Part shown: piece by piece, positions 42,480 to 53,368 of the stretch | Numbering within the stretch: position 1 is the first letter of the stretch | How the letters are laid out: each line of letters starts with the position of its first letter | Assembly: GCA_025529335.1 (NCBI GenBank) | Contig: JAMYHX010000102.1 | Location: 1-64,000 of the forward strand | Reading direction: 5' to 3' | DNA from: Rhizopus sp. PT2906 | Lineage: Eukaryota > Mucoromycota > Mucoromycetes > Mucorales > Rhizopodaceae | DNA length: 64,000 nt | Notes under the pieces: model-generated | The model's input: only the letters and a program-made list of their open reading frames with translations | Told to the model about the DNA's origin: nothing | Database searches by the model: none | Made by a program: the position numbers and the translations under genes

Positions 42480-45400
42480 TGATATATTGACACTCTTGCA
42501 TAGGATGCCAAGTTTAAATTTCTTAGATCGAATAATATCAATGCCTTTCTACAAGTATTAAAAGAAGTGGGCTTACCCAGTATCTTTTGGTTTGAATTTG
42601 TAGATTTATATGATGGAAAAAATATGCCCAAAGTAATTTATTGTATACACGCTCTCAGGTAAATGTAGTCCTCTGTCTCTTTAATCTTAATTACTCAAAG
42701 TTTAGAACGAATACAGTCATCTTTTACACTCAACTCAAGTAGCGCCAGCCATTAAAAACCTACATGGTGAATTCAACTTTTCAGAAGACATCCTTGTTGC
42801 TACTCAGCGTAGTCTCGAAAAATCAGGTGCAACCATGCCCAACTTTAACAACCTTGGTTCTTCTTTACAAAAAGAATTAGATGGTAAAAACAATAAAAAG
42901 TACGCATTTAGGCCTATTGAAGAGCCTATTCTATTGGATGATCCTATCACCATGATACCCGCACTTCGCAACTGCAACAGTATTGGTAATAGTAAAAACC
43001 CTACACCTGACTTGATTGCGTACGACTCAGATACAGAGTCTAAGTTATCAGATGCCGACGAAGACGATGATAGTGTAGATTATCATCAACATCCCATGAC
43101 GCTTCAGACTCTCAAGTTTCTAGATGCTACCAACGACTCTTCTATCAGTAGCTCAGAATCGGATCTAGACGAGTACCACCATGGCAGTCTTTCGTCGGAC
43201 GAGGAAAGCAGCGATGGCGATGGTATACGAGAACATACACTCGAACGCCACTTTTCAAAACCCGAAAATCATAATTTGCTTATCACCGCTCAAGGCTGTA
43301 TTCGTGCTTATATGGCAAAGACCAAGATGCAAAAGATCAAGGATCAATATTACTACCAGTCCTATCATGCTCAGACACAGCAAGGCAAGATCAATACGTT
43401 CTGGATAAATCAAAAACTAGGCGAGAAACGAATGCAGTATTTTGCCTCACCCGAAAACTGGGTTATCTCATTGCAAGCTATGATTCGAAGACACTTGGCT
43501 ATGAATAAGTTACATCACCACATCAGAGATGGCCTCCAGGGGCTCAATTATGCACGTCAACAAGGTCTAGCTAGTGCTCAACTCCATGAAAATACGCTTC
43601 AACAACTCAAATCGGAAAAGAATCCACCCATCGGTGTTGTCAAGAGCGTGCTTCACATGTTGAGCAATAATGATGTGGATTTTCATGAAGATCTAGTGAT
43701 TGAGGAACTGCGTCAAAAGGTCATCGAGTCAATACGAGAAAACAATCAGCTAGATAGCCAAGTGAGCATGATTGATGTCCAAATTGCTCTTTTACTCAAA
43801 AACGTCGTCACTCTTGATGAAGTAGTCAAGCTGAGCAACGCCTTCTTTCATCGTAATCGCAAGATGCAGCAACAGCGTAAATTCTCTGAACTTGTCTCGG
43901 GTAATTCCCAAAACCACGATCTAAGAAGTGTAGACAAGACGAGTCGAGAGAAATTGGAGCTCTATCAGCAACTTGTTTATCTCTTACAGACCGAACCCAT
44001 GTACCTTGCAAGATTGATGTCTGTTGCAGGTGGTCACAGTGAACGAAAGGGGCAGAGAAAGCTCGATGCAACGGTCTTGGCCTTGTTTGGATATGGTACA
44101 AACGCTAGAGAAGAGTGTCTATTGATCAACCTTTGCAAGGTAATTTCTGTTGCTGTTTGATGATTTCGTTCTTATTGTTATGTAGGCTTGTATTGTGCAA
44201 GAGATAAAGCACGTTCAAAGCATCCAGGAGTTTATGCGAGGCAACTACACGTTTATGAAGCTTGTTGTCCAAGTGAACAGGTAAATATCGAGTTCATGCT
44301 TACAAGCATCTACTAACAATTTTTATAAAAGAGGAGCAAAAGAAAGAGCCTTTTTCAGCAGCTTATTTAGTCCACTGGTTAAGAAAGTCATCAACAACCG
44401 AGACCTAGATTTAGAAACCAATCCTATGGTAATCTATCAAAAATGTATCAATCAGGAAGAATTAGCCACAGGACAACCTTCCAGCCGACCTTTCAACGTG
44501 AATCAATCTGAAGCTCTACAATCTCCAGATGTGGTTCAAATCTTATCAGAGCATGTTGAGTCGCTACGTCTCATGACAGACGAGTTCTTAAATGCTATTA
44601 TTCAGACTGTAAACTCCGTGCCCTATGGTATGCGTGCTATCGCTCGTGAATTAAGAATTGTCATGGAGGAGGCGTTTCCTGATGAACATCCAGAAGAGAT
44701 CATCAAGACACTGGGCAACTTCATTTATTACCGTTACTTGAGTCCAGCTATCACAGCTCCGGAGCAATATGATGTCATTAACTGTGATGTGTCTCCTATT
44801 CAAAGAAGAAACCTGGCAGAGGTAGGAGATATGTTTGCACTAGTTGATTTAATGCTTATGTATATTTTATTTAGATATCAAAAATGCTTCAGCAAATTTC
44901 GAGTGGAAAATCATTTGATTCCAGAAATACGCACCTAAGTGCTCTGAATGATTATATAAAAGAAGCCAGCCAGAAACTAAGTCGATGGTTTGTAGAATGT
45001 AAGTGAACAAATGATTATAAGGAGCCAAGCCCTAACCTTTTATTATTGCTAGTGACGGATGTGGAAGAACCTGAAGACCATTTTGGCATGGATCCCTTGG
45101 CTGATCACACGAGCACACAGAAGCCCACAGTCTACATTCATCCTACAGAACTTTATCACATTCATCAACTCTTGGAAGAACATGCCGATTACGTAGAACA
45201 CCAGAAATCAGGTATTCTTCACGCTATCTTACAAGACTTGGGTGAAGCGCCTACCGATGTCAATTTGACAGTGCCTCTTCGTCTTCTTCGTCTTGAACTT
45301 GTGGATCGACGCGATGGGCTGCCTGATGACACTAATGGTGGTGGCGATGTCAAAAAGTTGTTACTAGACACCAAGCGTCTAATCATCCTCGTCATTCAAG

Positions 45401-46362
45401 TTCAATCTGGTCCTACACTGGAAGCTATCCTGAACGAACCTGTTACGGAGGAACATGAACGTATATGGGAGATCGTGCGTGAAGAACAGTTCCCATCAAC
45501 AGGTACGGACAAAGAGATTGAAATGGCAAATCGAGAAAGAAACTTCAAGTTTGGATATAAGAATGCATCCATGGATGTCAAAAGGTAATTGTGTTAAAAT
45601 ACAACTCGAGGAACGGTATACTGATATGCAAATAATAGCTTAAGCTTTGCCAAGCTAAAATCGTTTGCTACCAAACTTCATGCCTACTTGATACAGCACG
45701 GGGTCATCGCAGAGAGCCCTGGTTACCAAAGTATTATCAACATGATTGCTATGGATATCACCAAGAAAGGAGAACGTCGCAAACTGAGAAATGCAGAGAT
45801 CAAAAAGCTTCAAAACATCTTGGCCCACTTGGAAGAAAAGCGAAACTTTTTGATTGGCCAGGGCGAGAGCTACAAGGAATATCTTGATAGTTGTATGAAA
45901 AACATGGCAGAAAAGCGAGGCAAGAAGCAAAAGTTTGTGTTTCCCTTCACACGACAATACTTTCATATCAAAAATCTGCAAAAGAGAGGCCTTGTACCCA
46001 AATTTGGTTCATTCAAGTACTCAGCCAAGACATTGTATGACCGTGGTATCATTGTGGATCTAGCTGGCGTCTCTCCAAAGTTATATAATCGTATCACAAT
46101 CATTCTGTCTATGGATCGTGCTGGTATTATTACATTTGAAGGATATTTTCCTTTGCTCAATACGCAAGATCTCCATGTGGATGTGCATTATGAAGATTTA
46201 CTACAAACTCAGTATGAAGGTGTGCAGACCATCAAGGTGTTGGATGGTATGGCAACTGTTAATGTCAACTTGCTAATATATTTAATCAATAAGAAGTAAG
46301 TTTTTTATATTTCAATTACGCATGGATATTAATTCGTCTTTAGGTTTTATCACACTGCTTAA
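41934..46362 (+). CDS. IQGAP-like cytokinesis scaffold (Rng2/Iqg1)
   Basis: A scaffold that links actin, calmodulin/myosin light chains and Cdc42/Rho-type GTPases and organises the contractile ring and hyphal septum. Short 5' exons encode MQKVANLSNINLSEEDAVA, then the calponin-homology domain (SLVQVHEYLCHIGEAIEWI, DGVVLAKLAQKIHPGI, FLQVLKEVGLPSIFWFEFVD, IHALSHLLHSTQVAPAIKNL). IQ motifs follow (ITAQGCIRAYMAKTKMQKIK; VISLQAMIRRHLAMNKLHHH). A RasGAP-related domain (ACIVQEIKHVQSIQEFMRGN; TLGNFIYYRYLSPAITAPEQ) and the RasGAP_C region (GSFKYSAKTLYDRGIIVDLA) complete it. The last exon restores frame to FYHTA at 46362. Ten or so GT-AG introns keep frame. About 1,400 residues, shorter than animal IQGAPs and with two clear IQ motifs. 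The catalytic Arg finger is expected to be absent, as in this family. Confidence 0.9.
42443..42475 (+). repeat. (TA)n microsatellite in an IQGAP intron
   Basis: About 13 TA units lie within the third IQGAP intron, between donor agtaag at 42431 and the next exon (DAKFKFLRSNNINAFLQ) at about 42505. Confidence 0.9.
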
Positions 46363-46489
46363 ACGTAATTACCTTTTTAAGAATGGTGACACCCATGAAT
46401 ACCCTAATAAACTTAACTTTTAGCTGCATTTTGAATACATTTTTTATTTCTTTTTTTTTTCAAAAGTTTTTTATCATGCCATCAAGACA

Positions 46490-47220
46490 AAACAACATCC
46501 TATCAAAATGAGAGATTTGTAGAATTTACAAAAGGCCGAATTATTGGCCAACATACAAGTGGTAGAAGTTCACAACTGGGTCTGAACATACCAGAAAAGC
46601 GGCGTAAAACTGACGAGGCTAGTCCTTGTTCTCAGCGTAAAGCACAAGTATTAATAAAGACAGTGTTAGCAAGTCTGTTTTGATATTGACGATTGGAGTA
46701 ATAATCAACAAAAGAGTGAATTGGGGTTGCTTTGAGTTTTTGGCTATCATGAAAGCTGTGAAGGCAAATTTACGGCCATTCTTAGTCTTACACATTGAAG
46801 TCTGCAATAGTCTTTCTTGGTTTAATGAAGGGGATGTATTTTTTATACTTTTAAAAGTGTATCCATATTATACCAATGTTGAAGCAATTACTGCCAAAGC
46901 TGAAATAGCAGTAAAACACGTCTAGGTCAGGTTTTCTGTGCCACTGAACTGTCCGCCGCCAATCCTTTCTCTGCCACCCAAGCTGCTGCTGCTCGTACAT
47001 TTTGCCCTCCTTCTGCAAACCAAGGTTTAAAATACCTTTATGTTCCTGTCCAACGACGTATCCTTATCAGCCAATTATGTAGTCGACTACGTGCCTGCCG
47101 TATCAATAGTATCCATGTTCTCGATATACATTATCCGGACCGCCACTTTGTTGTCTTACTTATTCACAACGACTATGAGTCTGATGACATGTTTAATGAG
47201 ATAATCGTTGTAATACTTTA
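46490..47220 (+). mobile_element. Transposon debris (Tc1-like N-terminus and LINE-type fragment)
   Basis: Two unrelated pieces. At 46505-46640 a frame reads RFVEFTKGRIIGQHTSGRSS QLGLNIP and then a basic run, resembling the helix-turn-helix N-terminus of Tc1-like transposases (RGxIIGxxxxG). At 46930-47215 an open frame reads LKYLYVPVQRRILISQLCSR, then LRACRINSIHVLDIHYPDRH and FVVLLIHNDYESDDM. This resembles a segment I associate with LINE-type ORFs of Mucorales (VLDIHYPDxN...LLVHNDY). Neither has a start, catalytic core or ends. Assignment is by motif memory and should be searched. Confidence 0.4.
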
Positions 47221-47474
47221 TAACCTTACAATAGAGCATACCTTTTATTTTACTCTCCTCTATCGTATCTGAAAAGAAAAGAATAAGCGTACTGACATTG
47301 ACCACATTAAATCATGCTGACAACATTCAATCTTCCCTATAAAACGAACACGCGTCCTATTTTAATAATACTCTTCTTTTCTTAATAAAGAATGCAATTT
47401 GCAAGCCATCGACTTAATAGCCTTTTTACAATAATAAAGCTGAATATAACAGTGAGGTTACACATTCACCTACT

Positions 47475-48421
47475 ATGTATAATCGTAGTCTTAACTTGAA
47501 CCTTCTCTTTTATAGGATAACTGGCTTACGGCTTCTATATATTGATGATGATGGCGTGAAGTTTATGCTGGGCAAAGAGCTGCTAGATGGCCTAAGACAA
47601 CAGACAACACTTGATAGTCAATATTTATCATTTTCAGTTACTCTTCTTCTAACATCTTTAAACGAGGCAAATCCTGATATTTATACCTACAGAAGCATCA
47701 TCAAAAGCTTCAATCTACCAGAAAATGAAAGATTCGACATTTTCACTCATGCTGATCTAAACTTCATTGAGACAATGGGTAACTATTTGTAAGTACCAAG
47801 TTTTTGTTTAAAAGATTTATTATTGATATCTTCCGTATACAGCTTAAATCTGAATCGAAACCCTTCGAATCCTCTGCTACAGCCAACGCTTGAAAGAACA
47901 GCTGCAATTCACACTACGATTGCTTTATTGAATAACCTGTTTCTGTCAGCAAATGACAAAACTAGTTTTAGCTGGTAAGTTAGTAGACATTTTGTAGTCT
48001 GAAACTGATTGCTGATGTCTTTTTTCCTAGAATTGAAATAGAAACTTCTCTTGGCTCAAAGCACCAAGTGGGATGGCGTTGGCTTCAGGGCAGGATCTGA
48101 TCAGAAAATAGACTTTTGTCTAGTTGAATTTTCTGGAGGAATTAAGAAAAACTGCAAACCAGAAAAAGCTGGCACTGATGGGAAGAAGATCGAGAAAGGA
48201 ACAATCGACTTTATTGAATACACCAACGTAGCAAAAGGTCATTTCATCAGGTTTCATGGTAAGTTATTGCCCTGTAAGATGTCATATGTATAAGTAAACT
48301 GAATTGTTTCCAATATCTAGACATGAAACTCTATTTTGAGTTGGTATTTCTCGTTGACAACTGCCTTATTCGAAGGACACATGCTACTGTCAAATTGCCA
48401 ACTTGTCGTATCCGAACATAA
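47475..48421 (+). pseudogene. Probable decayed gene of an unknown Mucorales-type family
   Basis: Four coding-like exons with good splice sites: GLRLLYIDDDGVKFMLGKEL, DIFTHADLNFIETMGNYF joined by an intron to LNLNRNPSNPLLQPTLERTA. A later exon reads KWDGVGFRAGSDQKIDFCLV EFSGG, and the last one (DMKLYFELVFLVDNCLIRR) ends at TAA 48421. The junction before the KWDGVGF exon does not keep frame with the donor at 47979, which would create TGA, so either a frameshift is present or I have the wrong acceptor. The spacing D-G ... E-S/F-G resembles proteins of unknown function that are multicopy in these fungi. A nuclease-like (PD-D/ExK) fold is only a guess. No proper start was found. Confidence 0.35.
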
Positions 48422-50255
48422 TTCACGCTTATTGAAACTAAGGAAATTACCCTTACAATAACACTTACTAGTACATAACATTATTTCTTGATTCAGATGT
48501 CACAGTAGAAAAAGCTAGTGAACACCTTAATTAAGCTACTCTACCCCAGAACAACTATTAGACCCACGTCAACTATAATCCACAATAAACTTAAATAAGA
48601 ATCACTCTTTATCAATAAAAGGATTAATTCAGTCTTACTGTATCTTATTGTCTCTTATTAACTTTTATATTATCACGCAACTACTCCTTCGCAGTTGAAA
48701 GATTGTTTCAACCAGACAGAATTACTATTCACTTGGAAGAAGTCCTTAATTGACAGTATCAACAATGCATAAGCCTCCAATTATGTTAATCTCTAATTCT
48801 TATACATGTATACAAATGTGCATGCATACATGTTTACTTGCATATAAATATACCTGTGTCTTTTTTTTATGAACATACACGCAATAATAAAAATACATTT
48901 TACATATTCACAATTTATAAAGAAAAAAGTGTTCAACCCTCATCTTATGACGTCTACAACTACTTAGACCGACAAGTTGTAGGAAGCACTTTTCTTTTTG
49001 TAGCGGATGGGAACACTTTATTAAGTGAGATTGCCTTATCTGCGCTATTTCGTTTAAACATGATATTTTATTTATGGTCCAAATAAAATAAATCCGTTCA
49101 ATCCGTTTGGAAGTGAATGGCGGGAAAAAAATGTAAAAGGAAAATGATGGGTAGAGTTGTAGATGGGAAATTAAAGGGATTAACCATACAAGAAAACTTT
49201 TGGTCATGGGGATACTTAGTAAGGATCAATTTGTCATGATGTAGTTGGTCTAATTCATATAGTATGGAACATTCTTTTTTCTTTTTTTGAAAGGAACAAA
49301 ATATACCAGTCGCACTGTATATAAAATATACACATGTTTCTGTCTCTCTCCTGCGTGTCTTTTCCTTCCCTCATACAGCTACTGTTTCTTGTTTGAAACC
49401 AAATTGTGAAATATCACTTTCGATGGCGATATATGACGTAAAGAAGCGTATGCCTTATCTCAACCATTCCCTCTCTTCATTAGTTGTATGGGATTAAATA
49501 TTCTCTGGGATTATATTTCCAATGATGAGCCTTATCTTATGATTCCTATTCATAAATGACGTACTTGCAGTTTCGCAGTGTATATGCTTGCTAAAAAAAG
49601 AGAAAGAGGTCGAAAGACTGTAGTGCATTATAGGTGCCATAGAAAGGGATGCTGACTATCACTCAGGATTTTACTTATCATCAGAGTGGCTATTGAATCC
49701 AGACGGGTCTTTATGAAAGTGAGATCTTTTATCCGTCAAGGTTCGCACTAGTCTGTCTTCTCTCAATGTGCTAAGAAAGTCACTAAGAAACTCTTGATAT
49801 TTCGCAAATACTAGGATATAAACAAAATATGTGGTTAATTTATATCAACGTATCAATATATTTCCATATCTATTCATGACTCACTTTATTCACACGTCAT
49901 TTATAGTCTAGGAAACGCGCATGCTTTCCAATCGACCAAGCTTGGTATTCCCATACTTTGATCGTGGCTTTTCTTTCCTAGGAACACAGCATTAAAACTA
50001 CCCAATCAGAATTAAACTTCCCTAAAACAGAAAAACTTTTTTGACGCTATTCCAAAGCCATCCTCTTTTTTTTTCTCGAAAACTTTTTTCAAAAAGAAGG
50101 AAGGCTGTTGAACGTATATTCGTCACAGTTTACAAGCCCAACATCTCTCTAGAAGCCGTTTTTTACCAGATAGTAGTACGCAAATTCTCGTCTATTTACG
50201 TACAGTATTATAGACCTTTTCGACCACCCTAGTACACAACATACACAGCTTAAAT
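48422..50255. other. Gene-poor region upstream of the AdoMet decarboxylase gene
   Basis: About 1.8 kb. Short frames at 48838-49086 and 48908-49207 overlap on opposite strands and have no recognisable domain. The last 200 nt before the start at 50256 form the 5' UTR and promoter of the decarboxylase; this stretch lacks any ATG, so I see no upstream ORF next to the start. Confidence 0.4.
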
Positions 50256-51532
50256 ATGGTAAACTCTTATGCACCTGGTGAAAACTATTCAGCTCAAGAA
50301 GGCAGCTTTGAAGGTCCTGAAAAACTGCTCGAAATTTGGTTTTCACCCTCCCCCGAAGGCATCATTGCGCATCAAAACCTGTCTACTGTCGAAGAACCCA
50401 AAGGATTGAGAATTATTCCTCGTCCTTGCTTGGACAAGATGCTGTCATTGGTCAAATGCACTGTACTAAATGTCATTACCAACAGTGATGTTGACGCCTA
50501 TTTATTAAGGTAAGCTTACTTTGGGAGTCATAAAGTGAATGGACCCTTGACTGTCTTTCTTCCAGTGAATCATCTATGTTTGTGTACCCTCACAAGGTCA
50601 TTTTGAAAACATGTGGTACAACAACCCTTCTTTATGCTGTCCCAAAGTTGTTGGAACTTGCCAAAGAATACTGTGGATTCGAAAAAGTATGGCGTGTCTT
50701 TTATTCACGTAAGGCATTCATGTTTCCTGAACGCCAAGTAGGACCTCATCGGTCATGGGAGGACGAGATTGAGTTTTTGGACAAGTATTTTGATGGTGGA
50801 TCAAGCTACAAGATTGGGAGCGGACTTCATGACCAATGGCATTTGTATTTGACCAAACCCTTGGATGATGTCTTGCATCACCAAAACATTCTGAACCCCT
50901 ACTTTAAAGGTGTAATGAGAGAGCATGAAATCCGAAGCGGAGAAAGCACACCGGCCGCTTCGGACAGTGACGAGGAAGATCCTTCTCCTTTTGGAAACGC
51001 TGGTCATTCGTATCCCGATCAAACGGTCGAGATCCATATGACAGGATTGAGCCAAGAAAAGATGAAGCAGTACTTTTATCATGATGCTAGCAAGACAGCG
51101 TCTGGGCTCGAAGGAGGTGTCTGGGTTGACCAACAGACGGGGATTGATCAGCTCTACCCCTCAGCCAAGATTGACTCTTATCTCTTTGAACCTTGCGGAT
51201 ACTCTAGCAATGGTCTATGGCAAGATAGATACTTTACATTCCACGTGACTCCTGAACCCGAATGCTCGTATGCATCCTTTGAAACCAATATACCCGTTGA
51301 AAGATCGCATGGCCACGAACATCGGCCTATTGAAGCCTTGATCAGTCAAGTCTTGGCCATTTTTGACCCTAGCTCATTTACTGTGACCTATTTTACTTCT
51401 CATCATGAAGAACATCACAGCCAACGCCATATGGTTCATTCGATGGCAGCAATCGATGGATATAGGCGTACAAACCGCATTTTGTATGAATTTGACGGAT
51501 ATGACTTAGTTTATGGCCATTATGAAAAATGA
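50256..51532 (+). CDS. SPE2: S-adenosylmethionine decarboxylase proenzyme
   Basis: It makes decarboxylated AdoMet for spermidine and spermine synthesis in the cytosol. The proenzyme self-cleaves to give a pyruvoyl cofactor. Two exons encode about 406 residues. Start MVNSYAPGENYSAQEGSFEG, the early active-site region FEGPEKLLEIWF, then the processing site YLLSESSMFVYPHKVILKTC, where cleavage between Glu and the next Ser yields the pyruvoyl group. The Cys and Ser/His active-site blocks follow (LKTCGTTTLL; FEPCGYSSNGL; YFTFHVTPEPECSYASFE). An acidic insert (SGESTPAASDSDEEDPSP) occurs before the HMTGL block, longer than in many relatives. The single intron falls inside the Ser codon two residues before the cleavage Ser. 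Poly(A)-type aaataaac follows directly. Regulation by polyamines is known for the family; no uORF is visible. Confidence 0.93.
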
Positions 51533-51668
51533 AAATAAACACATGTTCTTGTAATTCTGTCTGTTTATTTGTGTTACACTTTTGTATTACGGTTTATCTC
51601 CTTTCAAAAAAGGATTTAATTTCTCCCTAATTTTTCTTTCTTTCTTCTTTTCTTCTTTATATCTAAAA

Positions 51669-53238
51669 ATGCGATTGGAGCCAACGCTTAAAGTATCAAG
51701 ATTAGCTAAATATGCTATATTTGCCTATGTAGTCTTATCGTTCATTTACGCATCTCATCATTACTTTTCTATTCATTCACAACATCGATCTTCATTATCT
51801 TCTTCTTCTTCAGCATCTATAACGATCAACACTACATCCGATAAAAAGACATGGGCTAGAAAGCAAGAGATCTTACACAAGTTGGAAAATATTGAAAGAC
51901 AAAGAGAGCGTAGACCTATGATGTGGTCAATTAAAGGTATTAAAATAGAGTATTTCTTAAACTGGATTAGAACTAATTCACAAAAATAGGTGGCAAATCA
52001 CAGCATACGTTATCTCACAACTTTATGTCATCCAAAATATTTTCAAGTAGTATGGGATTAGACCACATTACGCCCTATTACTTTAAGGCATCCAAAATAA
52101 ATAATCAAGAAGATATTACCTTGGCAACCCTCGTTACCCGCAACAGATTTGCTGTTTTAAGTAGACTAGCAACAAATTACAAAGGTAACACAAATATGGC
52201 AAATATTTGACTAGTCCATCTAAATCCATCCGTAGGCCCTATCTCAGCTGCCATTCATATTAACGATGATCAAGAAAAGACCAAGACGATTCAAGAGCTC
52301 AATAAGATTTATCGATCAAACCCAGATATGCAGGCTTATGTGGATATCCATTTGATCATTGACAAATATGATCGACAGTTTAACATGTGGAGGAATATTG
52401 CCAAATTATTTACACGCACCGAATATTTAATGATGTTGGACGTCGATTTCCATTTATGTACTGATTTTAGAAAATCTATCTGGCAAAACGCGGAACTAGC
52501 TACTATGCTTCGGTCGGGAAAAGTTGCGTTTGTGGTACCTGCCTTTGAGTACCTTGATCAAAAGGACGGTCTGGACTGGCGCACGTTTCCTACTAAAAAA
52601 AGCCAGCTGGTTGATCAAGTCAACAATATGAAGCTCGACTCGTTTCATTCCACATGGGTCTCTGGACACGGGGCCACCAATTACTCTCACTGGTACACAA
52701 CTGACCAAACTTATCCTGTCACTCAATATGAGTACTCGTACGAACCTTACATCATCTACAAAAAGGAAGGGACCCCTTGGTGTGATGAACGTTTTATTGG
52801 ATACGGTGCTAATAAGGCTGCTTGTCTTTACGAAATCTATATCTCTGGTGTTGATTTTTGGGTATTGCCGAATGATTTCCTTATTCACCAATCACACAAA
52901 TATGCCAACCATGACCGTACACGCGAGGTAAATGATTTTATTAGAAATTATACATGACTTATCCTTTTCTATAGAGAGTCCATAATAAAGAACTCTATGC
53001 CAATTTTAGAAAAGAAGTGTGTCTAAGGTATTCTAGAAAGTATGTCATTGAAAATACTTGGTATACTCCAGCAGCCGATAATATGAAGAAAGTGTGCACG
53101 GATATACCTAAATGGAAATACTTGTCTGGCATTCCAAAAGCTCAACGTGAGGCAGATAAACTAGCAGAAGAAGCAGCCAAACAAGAGCAACTATTAAAAA
53201 ATCAATCTCATTATGACGAAGAAGAAGCTGAAGAGTAA
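51669..53238 (+). CDS. GT49-type glycosyltransferase (type II membrane protein)
   Basis: Related to the LARGE/B4GAT1 glycosyltransferase fold. The ATG at 51669 gives a short cytosolic tail, a membrane anchor (YAIFAYVVLSFIYASHHYF) and a Ser-rich stem, then a coiled segment (KKTWARKQEILHKLENIERQ). The catalytic domain includes TLATLVTRNRFAVLSRLATN, GPISAAIHINDDQEKTK, IDKYDRQFNMWRNIAKLF and the metal-binding DxD in YLMMLDVDFHLCTDFR. Later motifs are QYEYSYEPYIIYKKEGTPW, CDERFIGYGANKAACLYEIY and FLIHQSHKY. After an intron the protein ends in an acidic, Glu-rich tail. Six or so exons. Located in the Golgi by layout. Donor sugar and acceptor are unknown; a role in wall mannoprotein or glycolipid synthesis is inferred. 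Confidence 0.82.
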
Positions 53239-53368
53239 TAAAACGAAGAGTGCATTATACCCCCCTCCTTCATGTTTTCACGTGTCAATAAAATAGAAAT
53301 CAAAAAGCCCACATTAAAGATTATCTCTTTGTCCTTTTTTTTCCCTTTTTTTTTCTTCTTTTTCATTA

